Source: Roseovarius indicus (GTDB lineage: Bacteria > Pseudomonadota > Alphaproteobacteria > Rhodobacterales > Rhodobacteraceae). From it: a DNA stretch of 64,000 bases. The stretch is taken from NCBI RefSeq assembly GCF_008728195.1, contig NZ_CP031598.1, positions 372,001 to 436,000 on the forward strand, given 5' to 3'. Shown piece after piece: positions 45,770 to 53,988 of this stretch; within the stretch, counting starts at the first letter, position 1, and each line of letters begins with the position of its first letter. The notes beneath the pieces are model-generated. The model made no database searches. It had not been told where the DNA came from and saw only the letters and a program-made list of their open reading frames with translations. Both the position numbers and the translations under genes were made by a program.

Positions 45770-46356
45770 GTTCGCTGGCCTCGCAATTCGGGCAGAGCTT
45801 TTCCAACCACCCCTTGCGCATGGGCTTCCTGCGCTGGCAATGCCGGGTGCGGCAGATGGCCATGCGCGACAAGGATGGCCGGCCGGATGATGCGATCATG
45901 CCGGAGGTGTTCCTGCCGGGCCAGGACGAGCCGCTGGGCGCGATCATCACGGTGATGAGCAAGACGCCGGGCTATTCGGTGACGCCCGAGTTGGAGCACA
46001 TGTCCGCCAAGACCAACGACCCGGCACAGCGGCGCGAGCAGGCGATCCGGTTTCTCGCGGCGGGGTATTACCAACAGGCGGCGGAGTTCTCTGACATCCT
46101 GACCGCCACCTTCCCGCCGGGCTCGCCCGGCGCGGCACAGATCCACGAGGCCGGGCGCTGTACGCTGGTCTTCGAGGCCTATGCCCAGCGGTTCGAGCTC
46201 GACTGCAAGGTCTGGCGGCTGGCGCCGCATAACCTTCTGCACCAGGCGACGATGGCGCATAACCGGCTCTTCAATCCGGGGATTCCGGGGGACACGGTCG
46301 TGCTGGGGTTCGAGCCGGACTGGGAAAACTGCACCTCCGACCCGAAGATCGCCTGA
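45766..46356 (+). CDS. unrecognised 196-residue operon protein
   Basis: The soluble mixed alpha/beta protein has several conserved-looking aromatic/His patches (HPLRMGFLRWQCRVRQ, KVWRLAPHNLLHQATMAHNR) and no signal or transmembrane helix. I do not recognise the family. Translational coupling (4-base overlap) to the amidase implies a role in the same pathway. It is the last gene before a composite hairpin and the dispersed TATTTTTG motif, so this transcript probably ends here. Confidence 0.7.
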   Translation: MSSLASQFGQSFSNHPLRMGFLRWQCRVRQMAMRDKDGRPDDAIMPEVFLPGQDEPLGAIITVMSKTPGYSVTPELEHMSAKTNDPAQRREQAIRFLAAGYYQQAAEFSDILTATFPPGSPGAAQIHEAGRCTLVFEAYAQRFELDCKVWRLAPHNLLHQATMAHNRLFNPGIPGDTVVLGFEPDWENCTSDPKIA

Positions 46357-46412
46357 CCTGAAGGCGCGCCTTGCGGCGCAGCCGGTTGGTTTGCGTTCGG
46401 GCCACGCAGGCC

Positions 46413-46460
46413 TTGGGGGCGCTGCCCCCAAACCCCCGGGATATTTTTGCCAAGAAGAAG
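46413..46460 (+). repeat. composite hairpin plus GGGATATTTTTGCCAAGAAGAAG motif, copy 4
   Basis: A TTGGGGGC-gct-GCCCCCAA hairpin (46413-46431) is followed by the dispersed motif (46435-46460). It probably acts as a transcript end for the upstream operon. The remaining part of the 46357-46626 gap holds the regulator promoter. Confidence 0.6.
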
Positions 46461-46592
46461 CAGGGGCGCATTCCCTGCACTTTCATTTTTCCGGAAATAC
46501 TCTCGCCGAAGGCGTCCTGACCTCGCGGCCGGCGGCGTCGTTCGCGGGTGCGCGGTGCCGTTACGGAAATGTCTCGACACCTGAATACAGTT

Positions 46593-46600
46593 TGTATACA
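46593..46600. promoter_or_regulatory. TGTATACA palindrome upstream of GntR gene
   Basis: TGTATACA, flanked by AATACAGTT and AACGTATCC, lies 27 bases before the regulator start. It is a plausible GntR autoregulatory site; the call rests on position and symmetry only. Confidence 0.4.
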
Positions 46601-46626
46601 TAACGTATCCAGAAAGGATTCGCGAT

Positions 46627-47331
46627 ATGGCCCCAGACCGGAAGACCCAATGCCTCGAAGATCTGCGGATGCGGATTCTGCGGCAGGAGATCGCGCCGGG
46701 CGCCGATCTCGACGAGGCGGCGATCTGTGCCGAGTACGGCTTGTCGCGGACCCCCGTGCGGGAGATTTTTCAGCGGCTGGCGGGCGAGGGGTACCTGACG
46801 CAAGGCCAGAACCGTGGGCCGAAGGTGGCGTCGATGGACCTTCCGGTGATGCGGATGTTCTTTCAGACCGCGCCGATGATCTATGCCAACGTCGCGCGGC
46901 TGGCGGCCGAGAACCGGCGCGCCGACGAGATCCCGCCGCTGAAGGCCACGCAGGAGGAATTCCGCGCCGCGACCGAGGCCGGCGATGCCGGCAGTGCCGC
47001 GCTGCTGAACCACCGCTTTCACCGGCAGATCGGCGAGATGGCGCACAACCCCTACCTGCTGGCCAGTCTCAACCGCATGTTGATCGACCATACGCGGCTG
47101 AGCCAGACCTTCTATCGCCCGGCCTCGGAAGACGAGACGGCGCGCGTGAAGGCCGCCATCGACCATCACGACGCGATGATCGCCGCCATCGAGGCGCATG
47201 ACGCCGACGGCATCGTCGACCTGACCATCGAACACTGGAACCTGTCGCGCGACCGGCTGGAGCGGTTTGTCACCCCTGACCCGCTGCCGCTTGACGTGCT
47301 TTCCAAAGAGGACCGCGCCAATGCAGTTTGA
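46627..47331 (+). CDS. GntR-family regulator (FCD subfamily)
   Basis: The 234-residue protein has a winged helix (EIAPGADLDEAAICAEYGLS; RTPVREIFQRLAGEGYL) and an FCD domain with His ligands in HRFHRQIGEMAHN and IEHWNLSRD. AAGGA lies 9 bases before the ATG. It overlaps the next gene by 11 bases, so it is cotranscribed with the enzymes it probably controls (46.6-55.3 kb). Confidence 0.9.
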   Translation: MAPDRKTQCLEDLRMRILRQEIAPGADLDEAAICAEYGLSRTPVREIFQRLAGEGYLTQGQNRGPKVASMDLPVMRMFFQTAPMIYANVARLAAENRRADEIPPLKATQEEFRAATEAGDAGSAALLNHRFHRQIGEMAHNPYLLASLNRMLIDHTRLSQTFYRPASEDETARVKAAIDHHDAMIAAIEAHDADGIVDLTIEHWNLSRDRLERFVTPDPLPLDVLSKEDRANAV

Positions 47332-48229
47332 AGGGATCTGGACGCCCATCGTCACGCCCCTGAACGCCGATTTCTCGATCAACGAGGCCGCGCTGGCCGA
47401 GGTGGTCGAATACCTGATCGCCGGTGGCGTGAACGGGATCATCTCGGCCGGGACGACAGGGGAATATTACGCCCAGACGGTCGAAGAGCGGGCGCACCTG
47501 GCGAAGCTCACGAAGGAGATGATCGGCGGCCGGGTGCCGCTGGTGGTGGGCACCGGCGCGCTGCGCACCGAGGACAGTATCGAGTTTGCGAAGATGGCCA
47601 AGGGGGTGGGCGCCGACGCGATCCTCGTGGCGACGCCGCCCTATTCGGTGCCGACGGGGCGCGAGATCGCGCTGCATGCGCTGGCGATCGACCGGGCGGT
47701 GGACATGCCGGTGATGCTTTACAACTACCCGGGCCGGATGGGCGTGAACATGGACGCCGACACGCTGGATCGCCTTGGCCGCTCGCCCAATTTCTGCGGC
47801 ATCAAGGAAAGCAGCGGCGACATCAACCGCCTGCACCTGGTCGCGCGGGAGTATCCTCACCTGGGGCTGCTTTGCGGGATGGATGACCAGGCGCTCGAGT
47901 TCTTTGCCTGGGGCGCCAAGGGCTGGGTCTGTGCCGGGTCGAACTTCGCGCCGGAGGCGCATGTGGCGCTTTACAAGGCGTGTGTGGTCGAGGGCGACTT
48001 CACCAAGGGCCGGCGGATCATGTCGGCGATGATGCCGCTGATGAGCGTGCTCGAACAGGGCGGCAAGTTCATCCAGTGCATCAAGCACGGGCTGACGATG
48101 CGCGGCATTCCCGCGGGCCCGCCCCGCAAGCCGCTGCAACCGCTCAACAAGGACGACAAGCGCGCGCTGGAAGAGGTGATCCGCACGCTCGACACCGCCA
48201 TCGCCGCGATCACGGGAGAGGCCAAATGA
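47321..48229 (+). CDS. dihydrodipicolinate synthase-family lyase/deaminase
   Basis: This 302-residue class I aldolase-fold enzyme has the SAGTTGEYY carboxylate-binding loop, LYNYPGRMG with the proton-relay Tyr, and the Schiff-base Lys162 in CGIKESSGD. Members include DapA, N-acetylneuraminate lyase, 5-keto-4-deoxyglucarate dehydratase and pyrroline-4-hydroxy-2-carboxylate deaminase. Pairing with a GntR regulator and an aldehyde dehydrogenase favours a catabolic dehydratase/deaminase over lysine synthesis. The substrate is unassigned. Confidence 0.88.
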   Translation: MQFEGIWTPIVTPLNADFSINEAALAEVVEYLIAGGVNGIISAGTTGEYYAQTVEERAHLAKLTKEMIGGRVPLVVGTGALRTEDSIEFAKMAKGVGADAILVATPPYSVPTGREIALHALAIDRAVDMPVMLYNYPGRMGVNMDADTLDRLGRSPNFCGIKESSGDINRLHLVAREYPHLGLLCGMDDQALEFFAWGAKGWVCAGSNFAPEAHVALYKACVVEGDFTKGRRIMSAMMPLMSVLEQGGKFIQCIKHGLTMRGIPAGPPRKPLQPLNKDDKRALEEVIRTLDTAIAAITGEAK

Positions 48230-49719
48230 CCGAGTTACTGACCCGCGAGGAATACGCCGCCATCGCCGCCGACCTCGACCTGCCCGCGGCGCCGTTCATC
48301 GACGGCAAGTTCCGCAAGGGGAACGGCCCGGTGATGGAGACGGTGAACCCGGCCACGGGCGAGGTGCTGAAAAAGATCTCGACCGCCAATGCCGAGGACG
48401 TGGATTTCGCCGTGAAGAAGGCACGCGAAGCCTTTGACCGGGGCGAGTGGTCGCGGGCGCACCCGTCGGAGCGCAAGGATGTTCTGATCCGCTTCTGCAA
48501 GCTGATCACGCGGCGGCGGCACGAGCTGGCGGTGATGGAGAGCCTCGACAGCGGCAAGCCGATCCGCGATTGCGAGACGATCGACGTGCCGGAGACCATT
48601 CACACGATCAAGTGGCATGGCGAGCTGATCGACAAGATCTACGACCAGACCGGCCCGAGCGGGGACGACGCGATTTCGATGATCGTGCGCGAGCCATTGG
48701 GCGTGGTGGCCGCCGTGCTGCCGTGGAACTTCCCGATGCTGATGATGGCGTGGAAGATCGGCCCGGCGCTGGCCGCCGGCAACTCGGTGATCGTGAAGCC
48801 CGCCGAGCAGACCAGCCTGACCGCGCTGCGGCTGGCCGAGGTGGCGCATATGGCGGGCATCCCGCGCGGTGTGCTTCAGGTTCTGCCGGGCGACGGGCCA
48901 GGCGTGGGCGAGCCGCTGGGGCTGCACATGGGCGTCGACATGGTGAGCTTTACCGGCTCGACCGAGACCGGCAAGCGGTTCCTGCGCTATTCGGCCGACA
49001 GCAACATGAAGAAGGTCACGCTGGAATGCGGCGGCAAGAACCCGGCAGTCGTGCTGGAGGATGCCGAGAACCTCGATCACGTGGCAGAGCACGTGGTCAA
49101 CGCGGCCTTCTGGAACATGGGCGAGAACTGTTCGGCGACCAGCCGGCTGATCGTGCACAAGGCGGTAAAGGACGCGCTGCTGGAGCGGATCGTGGCAAGG
49201 ATGCGCGACTGGAAGATGGGCGATCCGTTGGATCCGGCGATGCATCTGGGCGCGCTCATTGACGGCGAGCATTGTAAGAAGGTGTCGAAATACCTCAAGG
49301 GCAAGGCCGTTGCCGGGGGTGGCAAGGCGAAAGGGAATTTCGTCGAGCCCACGGTTTACGAGGTGAAGAAATCCGACGCGAAGGCACGCGAAGAAATCTT
49401 CGGGCCGGTCCTGTCGGTCATCGAAGTGGCCAGCACCGAGGAGGCGATCCAGCTGGCCAACGACACCGAATATGGCCTCGCGGCGTCGGTCTTTTCCGGC
49501 AATGTGCGCAAGGCCATCCGCGCCGCGCGGGAGATCCGGGCGGGCACCGTGACGGTCAACTGCTACGGCGAGGGCGATATCTCCACCCCCTTCGGCGGCT
49601 ACAAGCAATCGGGCTTCGGCGGGCGTGACAATTCCATCCACGCCCATGACCAGTTCACCGAAATGAAGACGATCTGGATCGACCTGACCGATCCAAAGGA
49701 CGGCGACAACGTCGGGTAG
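48226..49719 (+). CDS. aldehyde dehydrogenase (PuuC-like)
   Basis: The 497-residue NAD(P)-dependent aldehyde dehydrogenase has VLPWNFPMLMMAWK, FTGSTETGK, Glu in LECGGKNP and the catalytic Cys in NMGENCSATSR. The N-terminal VNPATGEVLKKI and SLDSGKPI.DCETIDVPETI region resembles PuuC-type gamma-glutamyl-aminobutyraldehyde and betaine-aldehyde dehydrogenases. It overlaps the lyase gene by 4 bases. Its stop codon lies inside the left arm of the third REPIN-like element. Confidence 0.9.
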   Translation: MTELLTREEYAAIAADLDLPAAPFIDGKFRKGNGPVMETVNPATGEVLKKISTANAEDVDFAVKKAREAFDRGEWSRAHPSERKDVLIRFCKLITRRRHELAVMESLDSGKPIRDCETIDVPETIHTIKWHGELIDKIYDQTGPSGDDAISMIVREPLGVVAAVLPWNFPMLMMAWKIGPALAAGNSVIVKPAEQTSLTALRLAEVAHMAGIPRGVLQVLPGDGPGVGEPLGLHMGVDMVSFTGSTETGKRFLRYSADSNMKKVTLECGGKNPAVVLEDAENLDHVAEHVVNAAFWNMGENCSATSRLIVHKAVKDALLERIVARMRDWKMGDPLDPAMHLGALIDGEHCKKVSKYLKGKAVAGGGKAKGNFVEPTVYEVKKSDAKAREEIFGPVLSVIEVASTEEAIQLANDTEYGLAASVFSGNVRKAIRAAREIRAGTVTVNCYGEGDISTPFGGYKQSGFGGRDNSIHAHDQFTEMKTIWIDLTDPKDGDNVG

Positions 49720-49770
49720 GGCGGGTGTGAACCCACCACTCGCGCAACGGTGGGTTGGCACCCACCCTAC
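49716..49770. repeat. REPIN-like paired palindrome, copy 3
   Basis: Two inverted REP units face each other: GTAGGGCGGGTGTGAACCCA... (49716-49740) and GGTGGGTTGGCACCCACC... ending CTAC at 49770. The arms pair over about 22 bases with few mismatches, and each arm is itself a hairpin. It lies between the ALDH and MttB-like genes. Confidence 0.7.
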
Positions 49771-49787
49771 GAGAAGGACGGCGCATC

Positions 49788-51341
49788 ATGGCTGATGTGG
49801 CAGAGAAAAGAGCAGCCCGGCGTGGCCGCGGGGCGCGCACCTCGGCGCGGCGGACGCGGGATTTCACGATGCTGCCCGCGCTGAGGCGTGGGCTTCCGCT
49901 GACCGAACCGATGGATATGGAGCAGGTCGAGCGGATCGACGCGGCCTCGATGCATATCCTCGAGAACGTGGGCGTGGTGTTCCGCGACGAGATCGCGCTG
50001 GCCGACTGGAAAGCCGCCGGGGCGAAGGTGGAGGGGGAGACCGTCTATCTTGACCGTGGTCTCGTAAGGGAGCTGATCAAGACGATTCCCGAAACCTTCA
50101 CCTACCACGCGCGCAACCCGGCGAATAACCTGCCGTTCGGCAAGGATCACGCGATCTTCGTGCCGATGACGGGTGCGCCCTACCTACGCGACCTCGACGA
50201 TGTACGGCGGAACCCCACGCTGGAGGATCTGGCGAATTTCCACAAGCTGTCGCATATGCTGCCGGCGCTGCACAGCTCGGCGCATCATATCGTGGAACCT
50301 TACGACCACCCGATCAGCCAGCGGCACCTGCGCATCACCTATTCGTCGATGAAGCATTCCGACAAGACGTTCATGGGCATGACCACCAGCCCGAAGAACG
50401 CCGAGGACGTGATGGAGATGTGCGCGGTCCTGTTTGGCGCGGACTTCATGGAGGATCACCCGGTCGCCACCGGCAACTGCAACGGCAACTCGCCGCTGGT
50501 GTGGGATGAAACCATGCTGGGCGCGATGCGCGCCTTCTGCCGGAAGAACCAGCCGGTGCTGTGCTCGCCCTTTGTGCTGGGCGGGGCGAATACGCCCGCG
50601 TCGGTGGCGCCCTCGGTGGCGCAGCTGAATGCCGAGGTGCTGTCGGCGCTGGCCTACACGCAGGTCATCCGCAAGGGGTGCCCGGCGATCTACGGCCATT
50701 ACCTGTCGACCGTCAGCATGAAATCCGGCGCGCCGATGGCGGGGACGCCCGAGATTTCCCTCATGAACATGATGATCGGACAGATGGCGCGGTTCTACGG
50801 CGTGCCGTGGCGCTCCTCGACCAACCTTGGCGGGGCCAAGACGCTCGATGCGCAGGCGGGCTATGAAAGCGCCACCACGCTGATGGCGCTGCAGATGGCG
50901 GGCACGAATTACATGTGGCACGCCGCGGGCTGGAACGAGGCCGGGATGCATTGCTCGATGGCCAAGTTCGTGGTCGATGCCGAGCAATGCGCCATGGCCT
51001 ACCGCATGGCCGAGGGTATCCGCTGGGACGATTTCGACGAGGCTGTCGCGGCTGTCGCCGATATCGGCCCGGGTGGGCATTACCTTGGCCACGAGCACAC
51101 GCTCGCCAATTTCCAGCGGGCATTCTTCATGCCGGACCTGTTCGATAATAATGCATTTGAACAATGGGTTGCCGAAGGCGGCATCGATACGAACATCCGC
51201 GCCCTCAATCACGCGCGGGACTTGCTGAAGGCCTACGAGGAGCCGACACTCGATGCCGGCGTCAACGAGGCGCTGCTCGATTACATCGCGCGCCGCGAAA
51301 GGGAGATCCCGGCTGCGGATGCGCTGAACCAGGAGTACTGA
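49788..51341 (+). CDS. MttB-like (trimethylamine methyltransferase family) protein, non-pyrrolysine
   Basis: This 517-residue TIM-barrel member of the MttB superfamily has an Arg-rich N-terminus (RRGRGARTSARRTRDF) and family segments FTYHARNPANN, TGNCNGNSPL, GGANTPASVAPS and GTNYMWHAAGWNE. The frame has no in-frame amber codon, so it is a non-Pyl homologue like MtgB, which demethylates quaternary amines with a corrinoid partner. No corrinoid protein is encoded here. It is followed 3 bases later by a P450. Actual substrate and methyl acceptor are unknown. Confidence 0.88.
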   Translation: MADVAEKRAARRGRGARTSARRTRDFTMLPALRRGLPLTEPMDMEQVERIDAASMHILENVGVVFRDEIALADWKAAGAKVEGETVYLDRGLVRELIKTIPETFTYHARNPANNLPFGKDHAIFVPMTGAPYLRDLDDVRRNPTLEDLANFHKLSHMLPALHSSAHHIVEPYDHPISQRHLRITYSSMKHSDKTFMGMTTSPKNAEDVMEMCAVLFGADFMEDHPVATGNCNGNSPLVWDETMLGAMRAFCRKNQPVLCSPFVLGGANTPASVAPSVAQLNAEVLSALAYTQVIRKGCPAIYGHYLSTVSMKSGAPMAGTPEISLMNMMIGQMARFYGVPWRSSTNLGGAKTLDAQAGYESATTLMALQMAGTNYMWHAAGWNEAGMHCSMAKFVVDAEQCAMAYRMAEGIRWDDFDEAVAAVADIGPGGHYLGHEHTLANFQRAFFMPDLFDNNAFEQWVAEGGIDTNIRALNHARDLLKAYEEPTLDAGVNEALLDYIARREREIPAADALNQEY

Positions 51342-51344
51342 ACC

Positions 51345-52529
51345 ATGTGTGCGTTGCCTTATCTCGACCTGACTGACCCCGGGTTTTCCACCCGTGGACC
51401 GGAAGTGATGGCGGCGCGCGATGCGCATTGGTGCGCCGAGACGCCCTATGGGCTGGCGGTGCTGCGCTACATGGAGGTGGGCCGCATCCTGCGCGACCGC
51501 CGGTTCCGGCAGGGCAGCCACGCCTGGCCCGACACGGTGGGGATCGAGGGGCGTTTCGCCGATTTCTGGCGCGACTCGGTGATCGGGCGCGAGGGGGACG
51601 CGCATCGCAAGCTGCGCGCGCTGGCGGTGCCGGCGCTGTCTGAGGAATACGTGCTCAGCCTCAAACCCGCGTTTGACGAGATTGCCCGCGATCTGTGCGA
51701 GGGACTGCGCCAGACCCGCGCCTGCGAGTTCCAGTCGGCCTTTTGCGAGCCCTTCGCCGGGCAGGCGATCACCACGCTTCTGGGCCTGTCACGCGAGCGC
51801 TGGCCCGAGGTGGCGCATGATGCCAGCGACCTCGGGTTGGCAATGGGGATCGAGGCGCCGCAGCATCAGGACCGATTCAACGCCGCCTGTACGCGGCTTT
51901 TCAACCTTGCCGACGAGCTGGTCGCGCGGGTGCGGCGGGGCGAGGACAGCGAAAGCTATGTCGCCCGCATGGTGGCGGAGTTCGACGCCAATGGCGACTG
52001 CACCCATGAAGAGCTGCTGAACACGATCGTGATCTCGATCTTCGGCGGGGTCGACACGACCCGTGCGCTGCTCGGCCTTGGCCTGTCTCTGTTCATCGAG
52101 CACCCGGATCAGTGGCATCTGATGCGCAACGACCCGTCGCTGATCCCCGCCGCGGTCGACGAGTTCATTCGCGCCCGGCCGACAACCACATGGGCCACGC
52201 GAGAGGCGGTGGAGGATGTCGAGATGAACGGGCAGGTGATCGAGAAGGGCACCATCCTGCACCTTTTCGTACATGCCTCGGCCCGCGATCCGGAATATAG
52301 CGACAACCCCGATTTCGACATCACCGCCAAGCGGCGCAAGCATTTCGGCTTTGGCGGCGGGGCGCATCACTGCATCGGGCACTTCGTGGCGCGCACCGAC
52401 ACCGCCTGCGCGCTCGACGCCCTGCGCCAGACCTTCGCCAACGTCGAGTATGACGGCGCCCCCGAATGGCTACCCGACAGCGGCAACACCGGCGCGCGTC
52501 GCCTGCCGATCAAGTACGAGGTCGCCTGA
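51345..52529 (+). CDS. cytochrome P450
   Basis: The 394-residue soluble bacterial P450 has the I-helix oxygen-activation motif FGGVDTT, the ExxR helix EFIR, and the heme-binding loop FGFGGGAHHCIGH with Cys343. Redox partners are not encoded in the window. Between an MttB-like methyltransferase and two SDRs, it could hydroxylate or N-demethylate an alkylamine. Its stop overlaps the start of the next gene (TGATG). Confidence 0.94.
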   Translation: MCALPYLDLTDPGFSTRGPEVMAARDAHWCAETPYGLAVLRYMEVGRILRDRRFRQGSHAWPDTVGIEGRFADFWRDSVIGREGDAHRKLRALAVPALSEEYVLSLKPAFDEIARDLCEGLRQTRACEFQSAFCEPFAGQAITTLLGLSRERWPEVAHDASDLGLAMGIEAPQHQDRFNAACTRLFNLADELVARVRRGEDSESYVARMVAEFDANGDCTHEELLNTIVISIFGGVDTTRALLGLGLSLFIEHPDQWHLMRNDPSLIPAAVDEFIRARPTTTWATREAVEDVEMNGQVIEKGTILHLFVHASARDPEYSDNPDFDITAKRRKHFGFGGGAHHCIGHFVARTDTACALDALRQTFANVEYDGAPEWLPDSGNTGARRLPIKYEVA

Positions 52530-53260
52530 TGAGGTTCGAGGGCAAACGCGCGCTGGTGACCGGCGCGGCAGGGGGCATCGGCGCGGTGCTGGCCGCGATG
52601 CTGCGGGCCGAGGGGGCCGTTGTGGCTGTCACCGACCGGCAGACCGACGGGATCGAGGCCGAGGCGCACTTTGACGGGGATCTCTGCGACGGGGCCTTTT
52701 GTGATGCCTTGCCCGGGCAGGTGGCCGAGGCATTGGGCGGGATCGACCTGCTTTGCAACAATGCGGGTGTCATTACCCGCGGCCCGATCACCGAAGTGAC
52801 CGATGCCGACTACGCGCTAACCATGGCCGTGAATGTCGCCGCACCCTTCCGCCTGTGCCGGGCCGCCATTCCGATCATGGCGGGGCAGGGAGGCGGCGCC
52901 ATCGTCAACACTGCCTCCTGCTGGGGCCTGCGCCCCGGTCCGAACCATCCGCTCTATGTCATGTCCAAGGCGGCGGTCGCCTCGCTCACCCAGTGCCTTG
53001 GTCGCGACCACGCGCATCAGGGCATCCGCGTCAACGCCGTCTGTCCGAACGAGGTCAACACGCCGATGCTGCGCAGCGGATTTGCCGCGCGCGGATTCGA
53101 CCCCGACAAGGCGATGGCAGACCTGCACGCGTCTGTCCCAATTGGCCATGTCGCCGACCCGGAGGAGATTGCCGACGTGATCCTGTTCCTCGCCTCGGAC
53201 GCGGCCCGTTACATGACCGGCGCGTTGCTGGAAGTACACGGAGGCAAGCCAGTCGTATGA
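52529..53260 (+). CDS. SDR family oxidoreductase
   Basis: The 243-residue classical SDR has TGAAGGIG (NAD(P) loop, about 11-18), LCNNAGV, Ser in NTASCWG and YVMSK for Tyr-Lys catalysis. An acidic residue after beta-2 (VTDRQ) favours NAD. It ends LEVHGGKPVV. It is translationally coupled on both sides (P450 upstream, second SDR downstream) and would oxidise an alcohol formed in this pathway. Confidence 0.9.
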   Translation: MRFEGKRALVTGAAGGIGAVLAAMLRAEGAVVAVTDRQTDGIEAEAHFDGDLCDGAFCDALPGQVAEALGGIDLLCNNAGVITRGPITEVTDADYALTMAVNVAAPFRLCRAAIPIMAGQGGGAIVNTASCWGLRPGPNHPLYVMSKAAVASLTQCLGRDHAHQGIRVNAVCPNEVNTPMLRSGFAARGFDPDKAMADLHASVPIGHVADPEEIADVILFLASDAARYMTGALLEVHGGKPVV

Positions 53261-53988
53261 AACGGTTCGACGGAAAAGTGGCGCTGGTGACCGGCGCGTC
53301 CTCGGGCATGGGGGCGGCGACGGCGGACCTGCTGGCCGAAGGTGGGGCGCGGGTGTTCACGGCACAGCGCGGCGGGACGGCGCATGAAAGCATCCCGGCC
53401 GATTTCTCCGACCGGGCCACGCCGGCGCGGGTGATCGGCCATGTGGAACAGGCGGCGGGCCGGCTCGACATCCTGATAAACAATGCCGGAATGATGCGCG
53501 AAGGAACGGTCGAGGAAACAAGCGAGGAAGACTGGGATGCGCAGCTTCACCTCAACCTCACCATTCCGTTCCTGCTGATCCGTGCCGCCATGCCGCTTCT
53601 GAAGGCCTCGAAGGGGGCCATCGTCAACACTGGCTCGATCGAGGGCCTGGGCAACAACCCCCGCCACCCGGCCTATGGCGCGTCGAAAGCCGGGCTGCAC
53701 GGGCTGACCCGCGCCGTGGCGGTGGACGAGGGGCAGCATGGTGTGCGCTGCAACGCGGTGGCGCCGGGCTGGATCGACACGCCGCTGAACGAGGCCTACA
53801 TCGAGAGCCTTGGCGACCCGGCGCAGTTCCGCCGCGAGGTGGGCCGCATCCATCCGATCCGCCGAACCGGCGCGCCAGAGGAAGTCGCCCGCCTGATCTG
53901 CTGGCTCGCCTCGGACGAGGCAAGCTTCGTCACCGGCCAGATCTACACCGTCGACGGCGGGCGCACCGCACAATTGAGCCTGCCATGA
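53257..53988 (+). CDS. SDR family oxidoreductase
   Basis: The second 243-residue SDR has TGASSGMG, LINNAGM, Ser in NTGSIEG, and YGASK for the catalytic Tyr-Lys. VFTAQRGG suggests NADP preference, unlike its neighbour. Identity to the upstream SDR is moderate, so this is not a recent duplication. It overlaps both neighbours by 4 bases. Confidence 0.9.
   Translation: MKRFDGKVALVTGASSGMGAATADLLAEGGARVFTAQRGGTAHESIPADFSDRATPARVIGHVEQAAGRLDILINNAGMMREGTVEETSEEDWDAQLHLNLTIPFLLIRAAMPLLKASKGAIVNTGSIEGLGNNPRHPAYGASKAGLHGLTRAVAVDEGQHGVRCNAVAPGWIDTPLNEAYIESLGDPAQFRREVGRIHPIRRTGAPEEVARLICWLASDEASFVTGQIYTVDGGRTAQLSLP

Noticed and set aside
42991..49770. Repeated palindromes considered as a CRISPR array or attachment sites
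   Set aside because: Copies are hundreds to thousands of bases apart, paired in inverted orientation, and there are no regular spacers, cas genes or integrase.
49788..51341. Possible pyrrolysine-containing MttB
   Set aside because: The frame is open from ATG to TGA without an in-frame TAG, so no pyrrolysine decoding is needed.
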